A stretch of 45,702 bases of DNA, taken from assembly GCA_022843175.1 (NCBI GenBank), contig JALHOE010000044.1, positions 1-45,702 on the forward strand, in the 5' to 3' direction. The translations under genes and the position numbers were made by a program. Shown here piece by piece: positions 1 to 8,500 of the stretch. How positions within the stretch are numbered: position 1 is the stretch's first letter; every line of letters starts with the position of its first letter. The notes under the pieces were generated by a model that saw only the letters and a program-made list of their open reading frames with translations, was not told the DNA's origin and made no database searches. Origin of the DNA: Deltaproteobacteria bacterium. GTDB lineage: Bacteria > Myxococcota_A > Polyangia > Polyangiales > JADJMO01.

Positions 1-1
1 T

Positions 2-2008
2 ACGACGACGCTTCGCCCCCTGCCCCCGTCGCGACCCTTGCCGAACGCGCGACCGAGCGCGCCGCCGCCCGCGCCCGAGCCGGTCGCCGAGGTGGAGTCC
101 GAGCCCCCGCCCCCCGCCCTGATCGATGCGCGCCCGATCGCGAAGGCGCCGAAGAACCTGCGGCGCGGGCGCGAGCTGTCGAAGAAGCCGCCGGCCGAGC
201 CCACGCGCTTCGATCTCGATCCGCGCGCCACGCCAACGCTCTCCGCGCTCGGCGTCAACCTCACGGCCGCGGCCGCCCGCGGCGAGCTCGATCCGGTCGT
301 CGGCCGCGACACCGAGATCGATCGCGCGCTCGACGTCCTCGCCAAGCGCAACGCCAACAACCCCTGCCTCGTCGGCGCGCCGGGCGTCGGCAAGACCGCG
401 ATCGCGCACGGCGTCGCGCGGCGCATCGCCGAGGGCGCCGGCGTGAGCGGGCTCGACGATCGGGTGGTGATCGAGATCGCGATCGGCGAGCTGCTCGCCG
501 GCACCGGCGTCCGCGGCGCGCTCGCCGAACGGCTCGGCGCGATCCGCAAGGAAGTGAGCGCGGCGCACGGACGCATCGTCGTGTTCCTCGACGAGATCCA
601 CGCCCTGCTCGGCGGCGACGGCGGCGAGGAGGCGGCCAACGAGCTGAAGACCGCGCTAGCGCGCGGCGAGCTGCCGTGCATCGGCGCGACGACCTCGACC
701 GAGTATCGGCGGACGATCGAGCGCGACGCCGCGCTGGCCCGCCGCTTCACGATCGTCGAGGTGCCCGAGCTCGAGGAGAGCGCCGCGCGCCGCGTGATCG
801 ACTCCGCCAGCCGCGTGCTCGAGCTGCACCACGGCGTGAGCTTCGACGCCGCGGCCAAGGACGGCGCCGTCGCCTGGACGGTCCGCTACGTTCCCTCGCG
901 CGCGCTGCCCGACAAGGCGATCGCGGCGCTCGATCTCGCCGGCGCGCGCGCGCGCCGCAACGGTCGGATCTCGGTCGGTCGCGAGGCGGTGGCCGAGGTC
1001 GTCGCCGAAATGGGCGACGTTCCGATCGCGCGGCTCCTCGAGCGCGACAGCGAGCGGTTCCTCGAGCTCGAGAAGCACCTCGCGGCGCGCGTGGTCGGGC
1101 ACACCGAAGCGATCGAGAAGATCGCCCGCGCGCTTCGCCGCGGGGCGGCCGGGCTGCGCGGGGGACGCCCGCTGTTGTCGGCGCTGCTCCTCGGACCGAC
1201 CGGCGTCGGGAAGACCGAGACGGCCAAGGCGATCGCCGAGGTCCTGTTCCATGACGCCAACGCGATGACGCGGATCGATCTCTCGGAGTACAGCGAGGCG
1301 CACTCCGTCGCGCGCTTGCTCGGCGCACCGCCCGGCTACGTCGGCCACGAGGACGGCGGGCAGCTGACCGAGTCGGTCCGCCGCAGGCCGTACCAGGTCG
1401 TGCTGTTCGACGAGATGGAGAAGGCGCACCGCGACGTGCTCGAGGCGCTGCTCCAGCTGCTCGACGAGGGTCGGATGACCGACGGGCGCGGCCGCACCGT
1501 CGACTTCACCAACACCGTCGTGGTCCTCACCTCGAACCTCGGCGCCGACGCGGCCAACGAACGCGCGCCGCGCCGGCTCGGCTTCGGGGCGACGAACGAG
1601 CCGACCGCCAGCGTCGCGCGCGACGAGCGTCTGCTCGCAGCGGCTCGGGCCGCGCTGCCACCCGAGCTCTACAACCGCTTCGACGAGGTGATCGTGTTCG
1701 CGCCGCTCACCCGCGAGGACACCCTCGCGATCGCGCGGCTCGCGCTCGCGCGCCTCGCCGAGGAGATCCGCGTCAAGCGCGGCCTCTCGCTGCAGGTCGA
1801 TCCCGAGGCGCTCGCGCTGATCATCGATCAGGGAGGGTTCGACCCGACGCTCGGCGGTCGGCCGATCCGCCGCGAGATCGCGCGACGGATCGAGGCGCCG
1901 CTCGCCGAGCTGCTCCTCCGCGGTCAAGCCAAGCCGGGCGACACGGTGTGGATCGCCGCCGAGGAGGATCGCGTCGTGGTCGATCTCGTCGGCAGCACGT
2001 CCCATTGA
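2..2008 (+). CDS. clpA: ClpA-type AAA+ protease ATPase, 5' end outside window
   Basis: Double-AAA+ unfoldase of the ClpA/ClpC class, expected to form hexamers that feed substrates to ClpP. Numbering from the TTG at 38, NBD1 has Walker A GAPGVGKT (113-120) and Walker B VVFLDEIH (181-188). NBD2 has Walker A GPTGVGKT (386-393) and Walker B VVLFDEME (454-461). There is no coiled-coil middle domain between them, so ClpA is a better fit than ClpB or ClpC. A LGF tripeptide at 514-516 lies where ClpP-docking loops carry IGL/IGF/VGF. The frame is open to the window edge, and the first 60 visible residues are a Pro/Ala-rich linker. The N-terminal Clp_N domain is therefore probably upstream and this CDS is partial; the TTG at 38 need not be the start. 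The next gene starts 31 bp downstream. Confidence 0.9.
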   Translation, partial: TTTLRPLPPSRPLPNARPSAPPPAPEPVAEVESEPPPPALIDARPIAKAPKNLRRGRELSKKPPAEPTRFDLDPRATPTLSALGVNLTAAAARGELDPVVGRDTEIDRALDVLAKRNANNPCLVGAPGVGKTAIAHGVARRIAEGAGVSGLDDRVVIEIAIGELLAGTGVRGALAERLGAIRKEVSAAHGRIVVFLDEIHALLGGDGGEEAANELKTALARGELPCIGATTSTEYRRTIERDAALARRFTIVEVPELEESAARRVIDSASRVLELHHGVSFDAAAKDGAVAWTVRYVPSRALPDKAIAALDLAGARARRNGRISVGREAVAEVVAEMGDVPIARLLERDSERFLELEKHLAARVVGHTEAIEKIARALRRGAAGLRGGRPLLSALLLGPTGVGKTETAKAIAEVLFHDANAMTRIDLSEYSEAHSVARLLGAPPGYVGHEDGGQLTESVRRRPYQVVLFDEMEKAHRDVLEALLQLLDEGRMTDGRGRTVDFTNTVVVLTSNLGADAANERAPRRLGFGATNEPTASVARDERLLAAARAALPPELYNRFDEVIVFAPLTREDTLAIARLALARLAEEIRVKRGLSLQVDPEALALIIDQGGFDPTLGGRPIRREIARRIEAPLAELLLRGQAKPGDTVWIAAEEDRVVVDLVGSTSH

Positions 2009-2039
2009 CGGAGCGCGCCGGTCGCGCGACCGTGCGTAC

Positions 2040-2435
2040 ATGACTCGCATCCTCGTCGCGCTCGCGCTCGCGATCCTCCCGCTCGCCTCGGTGGGCGCGT
2101 GCGTCGGCACCGACCGGGTGAACGCCGCGGCGTCCAAGCCCACGAGCCCCGCCAACGGCGCCGGCGACTACAAGGACAACCCCGGCGGCCCGCACGTCGC
2201 GCCCACCGTGCCCACGGTCACGCCCGGCGCGGAGCCCACGACCGCCGCTGCCGCCACCGAGGACGAGTGCCCGCCTCGCTGCAGCGAGGACGGCTCCTGG
2301 ATCGGCTGCGGCCTGAAGAAGCCTCGCGGCACCGGTTGCAAGGGCTGCACGCCCAAGTGCAAGGGCAAGGGCACCGCCACCGAGGGCTGGTACGACTGCA
2401 ACGGCGTGATGATCGCCGAGCGCAAGTGCGGCTGA
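2040..2435 (+). CDS. Small cysteine-rich lipoprotein of unknown function
   Basis: A 131-residue exported protein. The N-terminus MTRILVALALAILPLAS is a hydrophobic signal followed by a lipobox-like VGAC with Cys21, so lipidation is likely. A low-complexity Pro/Thr/Ala linker leads to a C-terminal domain of about 55 residues with nine cysteines (from DECPPRC to the final RKCG), probably disulfide-bonded in the periplasm or at the surface. I do not recognise the family. Its stop is only 1 bp from the stop of the convergent gene at 2437, so there is no room for a conventional terminator. The ATG lies 31 bp after the ClpA-like gene, so co-transcription is possible. Confidence 0.7.
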   Translation: MTRILVALALAILPLASVGACVGTDRVNAAASKPTSPANGAGDYKDNPGGPHVAPTVPTVTPGAEPTTAAAATEDECPPRCSEDGSWIGCGLKKPRGTGCKGCTPKCKGKGTATEGWYDCNGVMIAERKCG

Positions 2436-2436
2436 C

Positions 2437-3072
2437 CTACGGCTTGCGCCACTTCACGCGGTAGGTGCAGACCTCGTGGCCCCAGGCCTGGCAGCGTTCG
2501 CGGCGGACCTCGGCGATGAGGCCCGTCTTCTCGACGATGCGGCGGCGGGCCTCGCCGCACATCTTGCACACCGTGACGTCGTGGTTGGGCCAATCGCTCG
2601 TCTGCGCCACGTACTCGTTCTCGGTCAGGCTCAGCACCGTGAGCCGGCCCGAGTCGTGGAAGATGTTCCACATCTCCTGCGCGCGCGACGTGATCATCCG
2701 CGGTGACACGACGTAGCGGAGCACCGCCCGACCGACGGTGTTGAGCGTGGCGTCGACGCCGTGGTTGACGATCTCGCGGAGGAAGGCGTCCTCCTCGGCG
2801 CGGACGGCGTTCGCCATCGCGCGCATCAGCTCGCCCACGAACGCGTACGCGTATTTGCGCGCGCCGAGGATACCGAGCGCGGGGTCGTGTGGGTCGAGCA
2901 GCGCGCGATGCTGGCTGGCCATGCGCGCGACGGCCGTCTGCGCGGCGGCCGGCCCGTAGGTGCGCACGTACCACTCGATCCCGCCGCGGATGCCGGTGCC
3001 GTGGAAATGACCCAGCGACGGCTCGACGGGGCCGAGCGGCACGTAGACGGAGCGAGGGCCCGTGTCGGCCAC
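2437..3072 (-). CDS. DUF2378 (TIGR02265)-like protein
   Basis: A 211-residue soluble protein with a GTG start. The central GRAVLRYVVSPR stretch and a C-terminus ending in TYRVKW resemble the DUF2378/TIGR02265 family, which is expanded in myxobacteria and has unknown function. The C-terminal CQAWGHEVC pattern also recalls the Cys-bearing end of V4R ligand-sensing domains. Two further cysteines (CKMC) lie about 30 residues earlier, so a metal or small-ligand site is conceivable. It is the last gene of the minus-strand kinase operon, starting 9 bp after the kinase stop at 3082, which suggests an accessory or output role for the kinase pair. No strong Shine-Dalgarno precedes the GTG, so expression may depend on translation of the kinase. 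Family assignment is moderate; function is unknown. Confidence 0.6.
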   Translation of the reverse strand: MADTGPRSVYVPLGPVEPSLGHFHGTGIRGGIEWYVRTYGPAAAQTAVARMASQHRALLDPHDPALGILGARKYAYAFVGELMRAMANAVRAEEDAFLREIVNHGVDATLNTVGRAVLRYVVSPRMITSRAQEMWNIFHDSGRLTVLSLTENEYVAQTSDWPNHDVTVCKMCGEARRRIVEKTGLIAEVRRERCQAWGHEVCTYRVKWRKP

Positions 3073-3081
3073 CGTCGAAGT

Positions 3082-4386
3082 TTACACGCCCTTGGCCAGC
3101 TCGACGATGAAGGAGCTTCCGGAGCCGAGCACCGAGCGCACCCACACCCGTCCACCGTGCGCTTCGACGATGGAACGCACGATCGAGAGGCCGAGGCCCG
3201 TCCCGCGCCCTTCCGTCTTGGTCGTGAAGAAGGGGTCGAAGATGCGGATCACGTGCTCGGGGGAGATGCCGTTGCCGTTGTCGCCGATGGCGACCCGGAC
3301 GCCGGTCTCGGTCGCCGAGATCTCGATCTCGATGCGGCCCTCGTCGCGCATGGCGTCCTGGATGGCATGACACGCGTTGGTGACCAGGTTGACGAACACC
3401 TGGGTGAGCTGGCCGCGCCGGCCGATGATCGGCGGCGCCGACTCGTCGATGCGAGTGTTGACCTTCACGTTGTGCTCGACGACGACGTGCTCGCAGAACA
3501 CGACAGCTCGCTCGACGACCTCCCGCACCGAGACCAGCGACGCGGTCTCCTCGTTGGGGCGCGCATAGGTGGTGAGCTCGCGCGAGAAGCGCAGAATCCG
3601 GTCGGCGGACTCGCCGATGCGGCGGAGGCGCTCGACATCTGCCTCCTCGTGCCCCACGCGCTCGAGCTTCTTGGTGAGGAAGGCCGCGTAGGTGACGATC
3701 GCGGTGAGCGGGTTGTTGAGCTCGTGGACGACCTTCGCGGCGATCTGACCGACGCTGGCGAGCTTCTCGCTCTGGACAATGCGCGCCTGGAGCGCGCGCA
3801 GGTGACCACTGTCGACCCGCGAGCTCTGGAGGCGCTCGGCGGCGAGGATGCCGCTCGAGAGGACCAGCGCGGCGCGCTCGGCCAGCTCGGCGAGCAGTCG
3901 GCTGCGGAGCGGGTCGCGCGGACGCTGCGGCGCGAGGTCTGCCACGTGGAGCGAGGTCTCGCCGAAGGGGACGATCCATTCGTCGCCGGCCATCGGGAAG
4001 AGCCGTCGCGGCGGGCCGCCGTCGCGCGGGACGGCGGGCAGCTCGAGGTCGCGCAACGCGTAGGGCAGCGAGCGGATCGTCTCGCCATGGAGGACGATCG
4101 CGACCGCGCAGGGGTCTGCTGCTTCGCGGATCGTCTCGGCGACGGCGCGGGCGACGGCGGCGGGGCCGTCCTCGATCGGCAGCGTGCGGGCGAGACGGAG
4201 CAACTCCTCCTGGCCGAGCGTGACGATGGTGGGGGGCTCGGTGCGGGCGAACCGCGCGGGCGCGATGTCGGAGTTCATCGGGTGACCGTCGGTGCGGCCG
4301 ATCTCGCTCACCGGCGGCTGGGTGATCGCCCGCTCGCCGCTCTGCGCGTCGGCGGGCCCCGTCTCCGTCTTGCGCGAGCCGGTCAC
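3082..4386 (-). CDS. GAF-like sensor histidine kinase
   Basis: A 434-residue cytosolic histidine kinase. The N-terminal half (about 55-185) looks like a GAF-type sensory domain. HisKA follows with H-box HELNNPLTAI (phosphoacceptor His221). HATPase_c is complete: N-box FVNLVTNACHAI (331-342), G1 DNGNGIS (369-375), F-box FDPFFTTK (383-390) and G2 GRGTGLGLS (393-401). No membrane segments are seen. The start is GTG at 4386, which overlaps the upstream stop (GTGA, 4383-4386). It has a good Shine-Dalgarno, GGAGAAGG at 4391-4398; an internal ATG at 4278 lacks one. The overlap implies translational coupling to the upstream HisKA-only protein, which lacks an ATPase domain, so the two may act together. 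No response regulator is adjacent; the nearest intact one in the window is at 43005. Confidence 0.9.
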   Translation of the reverse strand: MTGSRKTETGPADAQSGERAITQPPVSEIGRTDGHPMNSDIAPARFARTEPPTIVTLGQEELLRLARTLPIEDGPAAVARAVAETIREAADPCAVAIVLHGETIRSLPYALRDLELPAVPRDGGPPRRLFPMAGDEWIVPFGETSLHVADLAPQRPRDPLRSRLLAELAERAALVLSSGILAAERLQSSRVDSGHLRALQARIVQSEKLASVGQIAAKVVHELNNPLTAIVTYAAFLTKKLERVGHEEADVERLRRIGESADRILRFSRELTTYARPNEETASLVSVREVVERAVVFCEHVVVEHNVKVNTRIDESAPPIIGRRGQLTQVFVNLVTNACHAIQDAMRDEGRIEIEISATETGVRVAIGDNGNGISPEHVIRIFDPFFTTKTEGRGTGLGLSIVRSIVEAHGGRVWVRSVLGSGSSFIVELAKGV

Positions 4387-6458
4387 CGGCCCTTCTCCGA
4401 GCTGGGAGCGTTCTCGTCGCGCGAGGCGCGGTCGAGATCGAGGATGCGCGCCGTGCCGACGTAGGACTTCGTTTCGTAGCGGGTGATCTTCCCGATCTTG
4501 CGGACGATCTCCGCCATGCGCTCGGCCTCGGAGACGATGATCTCGGCGGCGTGGTGCTGCGGCGTGCCCTCTTCGAGGCGGCGGCGAAGCAGCTCCGCGT
4601 AGCCCATCACGCTGGTGAGCGGCTGGTTGAGCTCGTGCGCGGCCGCGCCGGCGAGCTCGGCGACGATCGTCTGCTTCTCCTGCACCCGCAGCTGCTCTTG
4701 CGCGTGCTCGAGCCGCTGCTCCATGCGCAGACGGTCCCGGAGATCGGTGAAGATCCCGACGGTGCCGATGGGGCGATCGGCCCGGGTGATGAGGGCCGCC
4801 GAAAGGCTGATCGGCACCACCTCGCCGGTGTTGCTGAGGAAGTCGGTGCGGAAGCTCTCGAGCCGCCCGCGTCCGCCGTACGAATCGCTGCGGATGAGCG
4901 ACATGATCGTCCGCGCCATCCCCGGGGGGTAGAGCCGCTCGACGCTCGTTCCGAGGACGTCGCGCGCGGGGAGCCCGAAGACTCGCTCGGCGGCGCGGTT
5001 GAAGAGGATGATCCGCCCCTTCATGTCGGCGCTGACGATGGCGTCGACCGAGCTGTCGATCAGCTGCTCGAGGAACTCCTTGGTCTGGGAGAGCTCGTGA
5101 ACCCCCTGCCGCTCGGCGGTGACGTCGCGGAGGGTGAGGAGCACCGCGCCCTCCTCGTGCAACACCGAGCTGTAGGTGAGCGCGAAGACGCGGACCTGAC
5201 CATCCTTGCGGCGGATGCGCAGGTCGATCGCCTTCGGGTACTCCTTGCGGGCGATGCTCTCGCGGATCTGCTGCGCCTTGTCGCGGTCCTCCTCGGCGAT
5301 GACCGCCGAGAGCGGGGAGCCGGCGAGATCGGTCTCGCTGTAGCCGGTGAGCTGCTTGGCGCGTGGGTTGGCGAACAGGAGGTGCCCCTCCTCGTCCATG
5401 ACGATCACCCCGTCGTCGATGGACTCGAAGAAGTCGGCGTAGCGCTGCATCGCGCGCATCCGCCGCTCGGCCTCGTACCGCGCGAACGTGATCTGCTGGG
5501 TCTGGTCGCGCAGCGACTGGAGGATGCGCGCGTTGCGGAGGCCAATGGCGGTGGCGTTCGCCAGCGTCTTGCACAGCGAGAGGGCGCGATCGTCGAAGCT
5601 GCGGGGGTTGCGCGCGCGGAGGAAGAGCACGCCCATCGGGCGGTCCTCGAAGAGGAGCGGAACGATCGCCAGCGTGACGAACGGGATCGACGACGTGCGC
5701 TCGGGACCGCGCACCGTCGCGAGGAGCGGGTGCGTCGAGGCGTCCTCGATCACGAGGGGCTGCTTGTCGTTGAGGACGTGGCGGATCTCCGGGTAGTTCC
5801 CGAGATCGATCGGCAGATCGCGGAGCTCGCGGTCGTCGGACGTGACGACGACGAACGCTCGACCGTCGAGCGCGCCGCGCGACTCGCCGGGGACGCTCGG
5901 GCGCACGAGCACGATGCTCACCCGGTCGACCTGCACGACGTCGGCGGTGCGGGCGACGACGGTGTGGAGGATCTCTCGCAGGTCGAGCGACGACGCGAGC
6001 GCCTGGGTGAGCTCGACGAGCAGCTCGGCGTCGGCGCTGCGACGCGCCAGCTCCTCGGCCGAGGCGCTCCGTTGGTGGACCTGCTTGACCCGAGCCGCGA
6101 GCTCACCGAGCTCGAACGGACGGCCGGCGCCGCGGCGCACGACGTCGTCGACGCCGGCGGAGAACGCGCGGAGCACCTCGTCCTCGTCGTCGCCCACGAG
6201 CGCGATCACGGGCTTGTGCAGCGAGGTCACCGCGGCCCATTCGTCCGCGGAGCGCACCGTGGGCCGAAAGATGATCATGCTCGCGCGAGGGACCGCGACG
6301 CGGGCGGCCGCCATGTCGGCGAACCCGGAGGCAGCGAGGCCCAAGCCGCCCAGGGTGCGCAGCACCAACGCGCGCTCCGCTTCGTCGCCGTCGATCACGA
6401 CGACGTGCGGTGGAGGCGGGCTGTGAACAACCTCGTCCACGGTCTTTGATCGTAGCAT
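4383..6458 (-). CDS. Pseudo-receiver/GAF/PAS/PAS/HisKA protein without ATPase domain
   Basis: A 691-residue protein built like a hybrid sensor kinase but ending at the H-box domain. Residues 17-130 form a receiver-like domain that keeps the acidic pair (DGDE, 23-26). The phosphoacceptor position in MIIFRPTVR is Arg or Phe, not Asp, and the conserved Lys is Arg (GRPFEL, 112-117), so it is a pseudo-receiver. A GAF domain (about 146-310), PAS1 (about 343-450) and PAS2 (about 463-575) follow. HisKA has H-box HELNQPLTSV with His608. The protein stops about 80 residues later, with no N, G1 or G2 boxes. This is not a frameshifted single gene, because the next gene carries its own sensor and H-box. 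His608 may be phosphorylated in trans by the coupled kinase. The gene is divergent from 6540, sharing an 81 bp promoter region. Confidence 0.88.
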   Translation of the reverse strand: MLRSKTVDEVVHSPPPPHVVVIDGDEAERALVLRTLGGLGLAASGFADMAAARVAVPRASMIIFRPTVRSADEWAAVTSLHKPVIALVGDDEDEVLRAFSAGVDDVVRRGAGRPFELGELAARVKQVHQRSASAEELARRSADAELLVELTQALASSLDLREILHTVVARTADVVQVDRVSIVLVRPSVPGESRGALDGRAFVVVTSDDRELRDLPIDLGNYPEIRHVLNDKQPLVIEDASTHPLLATVRGPERTSSIPFVTLAIVPLLFEDRPMGVLFLRARNPRSFDDRALSLCKTLANATAIGLRNARILQSLRDQTQQITFARYEAERRMRAMQRYADFFESIDDGVIVMDEEGHLLFANPRAKQLTGYSETDLAGSPLSAVIAEEDRDKAQQIRESIARKEYPKAIDLRIRRKDGQVRVFALTYSSVLHEEGAVLLTLRDVTAERQGVHELSQTKEFLEQLIDSSVDAIVSADMKGRIILFNRAAERVFGLPARDVLGTSVERLYPPGMARTIMSLIRSDSYGGRGRLESFRTDFLSNTGEVVPISLSAALITRADRPIGTVGIFTDLRDRLRMEQRLEHAQEQLRVQEKQTIVAELAGAAAHELNQPLTSVMGYAELLRRRLEEGTPQHHAAEIIVSEAERMAEIVRKIGKITRYETKSYVGTARILDLDRASRDENAPSSEKGR

Positions 6459-6539
6459 CTCCCGGGTAGAATCACCTTTTTCGCCAAACGGTCGCGCTAG
6501 GTTCAGACTGGGAAGAGACCGCCGAGCCCTTCCGTTCCC

Positions 6540-8471
6540 ATGACGTTGGTACCCCCTCGCAGCACCTTCGCCGCCCTCGTGGCGGTCGCGCTTGCGGTCG
6601 GGCCGCTCCGTCCCTCATCGGTCCCGACGCAGGCAGAGCCCGCCGCGCGGCCCGCGCGGCCCCACGGCCCCGATCCGTGGACGCGCGTGTGGTCGTTCGA
6701 CCGGTCCACGCACGTATCGGTCATCCGCGCGCGCTTCGCGTCGACCACCTCCGGCGTCCCGATCCGCTACCGCTGGGAGATCAGGCCCTGCGACTCCGAC
6801 GCGTTCGCCCCGATCGACGACGCGAGCGAGACCAGGGACGACCCGGCAGGCCTGCTCGTGCTGCCCCGCCGCCGCACCTGGTTCGTCGACGCCGAGGGCT
6901 GCGCGCTCCGACTCTCGGTGACCGGGACCAACGGCGGCCTGCCGAGGGTCGACGCGGTGGAGGCGATCGAGGGCGCGCGCGACGTGTTGCGGTCCGCGAC
7001 CGCCGAGGGCGATCCGTCGCATGCGCTGAACGACGGTCGCTACGAGACGGCGTGGTCGGGCGCGCCGGGGCGCGGGCGCTGGTCAATCACCCTCGCGCTG
7101 CCGCACCCCGAGCGCGTCGATCGCGCACGGCTGGTCCTCGGCTCCACCGCCACCTCGGTCGCGCGCGCCGGGCTCGGCCGCAACTACGCCGTGGCGCGCG
7201 CGCCGCAGCGTTGGTCGCTCGCGGTCTCCGAGGACTCGATGACCTTCACGACGGTCGCGCGCGGCGAGTCGCCGCTCGTGCGCCGGCCGATGATCGAGAT
7301 CGCGCACCCGCGGCCGATCGTGGCGCTCAAGCTGGTGATGGAGGGCGCGACCGACGACACCGGGGTGCCCTCCCCCACCGCGGCGCCCGTCGTCCGTGAG
7401 CTCAGCGCCTTCGCTGCCGACGACGCCCACCCGGTCCTGGTCGAGCCGTGGGTCCTCTCGGTCAACGCCAACCCGGCGGCGAGCGCGCGCAAGGGCGCGG
7501 GCGGCGAGGTCGCCAACGACGCGTACTTCGCGAAGTTCCTCCAGATTCGCTTCGCAGCGCTGCACAGCGGCGTCGCGCGCGACGATCACTACGCGCGTCG
7601 GCTCGGCTCGTCGGGCGAGCTGCTCCGGCCCGAGGACGCGCCCTCCGACGGGCGCGCGCTCGAGTCGATCGAGGGAGACGACCCGGCGCTCGGCGAGGCG
7701 TTCCTCACCGCGTCGTGGCCGCCGCCGATCGCGGTGCTCTCGGGCTCCAACGACTGGGAATACGCGCGGCGCACCGCGCCCAACACCACCGGCACGACCA
7801 AGTGGAACCCGCTCCTGCCCGCGCGCGACGGCGGCATGGGCGCGCTCGCGAGCGCGGTGAAGAGGCGCACGGTGCCGTTCGTCGGCTTCTGCGGCGGCGC
7901 GCAGATCCTCGCGCTCCTCGAGGCGCGCACCGACGGCAGCGGCGCCGAGATCGACGCGGTCCTTCGCCGCAACACCGGGAGGCCGATCCGGGGCTTCGCG
8001 CCCGCGTCGGCGTTGATCCGCGCCTGGCCGGGCGAGGGCCGCCCTCCGACGCGCGTCGTGTTCGACGGGACCGACTCGCTGTTCGCCGATCTCGCGAGCC
8101 CGTCGGGCCGCACCACGACCCACGCGTTCCCCCAGAGCCACCTCGATCTGGTGCGCCCCGAGGCGTTCCTCGACAGCGGGCCGCTCGCGCGGATGCGGAT
8201 CGTGGCGACCAGCCAGTTCTGCAGCCCCGCGGTGATGGCGTCACTCCGGCCGCCGGCGGTCGAGAAGAGCCCCAATGGGCTCCGCTGCACGCGGGTCACC
8301 GAGGTGTTCCGCTCGCGCGACGGCGCGTGGCCGGTGATCGGCGCCCAATTCCACGCCGAGCAGCGCGACTTCGCCGCGCCGGGGGATCCGCCGGAGGCCG
8401 TCGCCGACGCGCGCCTGTTCGTCGCCGCGACCTACGAGGAGATCGTCGACGCGTATCTCCGCGCGCACTGA
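6540..8471 (+). CDS. Secreted F5/8 type C (discoidin)-glutamine amidotransferase-like fusion
   Basis: A 643-residue protein with an N-terminal hydrophobic signal (about 8-24), then Pro/Ala-rich sequence and an uncharacterised beta-rich region (45-150). A discoidin-like domain follows (about 155-300), with the typical order ALNDGRYETAW, W-x-I-x-L, and AVSEDSMTFTTVA. The C-terminal half (about 395-640) resembles class I glutamine amidotransferases. It has nucleophile elbow GFCGGAQ with Cys451, and VIGAQFHAEQ supplies His605 and Glu607, so a Cys-His-Glu triad appears intact. Class I GATases are normally cytosolic and release ammonia for biosynthesis. An exported one coupled to a carbohydrate-binding-type domain suggests an extracellular hydrolase or amidase, or a redeployed fold. 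It stops 29 bp before the kinase gene. The substrate cannot be read from the sequence. Confidence 0.8.
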   Translation: MTLVPPRSTFAALVAVALAVGPLRPSSVPTQAEPAARPARPHGPDPWTRVWSFDRSTHVSVIRARFASTTSGVPIRYRWEIRPCDSDAFAPIDDASETRDDPAGLLVLPRRRTWFVDAEGCALRLSVTGTNGGLPRVDAVEAIEGARDVLRSATAEGDPSHALNDGRYETAWSGAPGRGRWSITLALPHPERVDRARLVLGSTATSVARAGLGRNYAVARAPQRWSLAVSEDSMTFTTVARGESPLVRRPMIEIAHPRPIVALKLVMEGATDDTGVPSPTAAPVVRELSAFAADDAHPVLVEPWVLSVNANPAASARKGAGGEVANDAYFAKFLQIRFAALHSGVARDDHYARRLGSSGELLRPEDAPSDGRALESIEGDDPALGEAFLTASWPPPIAVLSGSNDWEYARRTAPNTTGTTKWNPLLPARDGGMGALASAVKRRTVPFVGFCGGAQILALLEARTDGSGAEIDAVLRRNTGRPIRGFAPASALIRAWPGEGRPPTRVVFDGTDSLFADLASPSGRTTTHAFPQSHLDLVRPEAFLDSGPLARMRIVATSQFCSPAVMASLRPPAVEKSPNGLRCTRVTEVFRSRDGAWPVIGAQFHAEQRDFAAPGDPPEAVADARLFVAATYEEIVDAYLRAH

Positions 8472-8500
8472 TCCCTGGCGCAGGGGTTAGACTCCCCCGG

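Noticed and set aside
4383-4386. Frameshift between the two kinase genes
   Set aside because: Each gene has its own sensor and H-box, and a good ribosome site precedes the GTG, so they are two genes.
3082-5574. An 830-residue minus-strand frame covering the kinase and beyond
   Set aside because: The part above 4386 is out-of-frame high-GC shadow of the HisKA-only gene; the kinase starts at GTG 4386.
4551-6449. Long plus-strand frame opposite the HisKA-only gene
   Set aside because: Composition is Arg/Glu/Asp/Val shadow typical of antisense GC-rich frames; the minus strand has GAF, PAS and HisKA.
7448-8500. N-terminal extension of the Ser/Thr kinase frame
   Set aside because: It overlaps the discoidin-GATase gene in another frame and has low-complexity Arg-rich shadow sequence.
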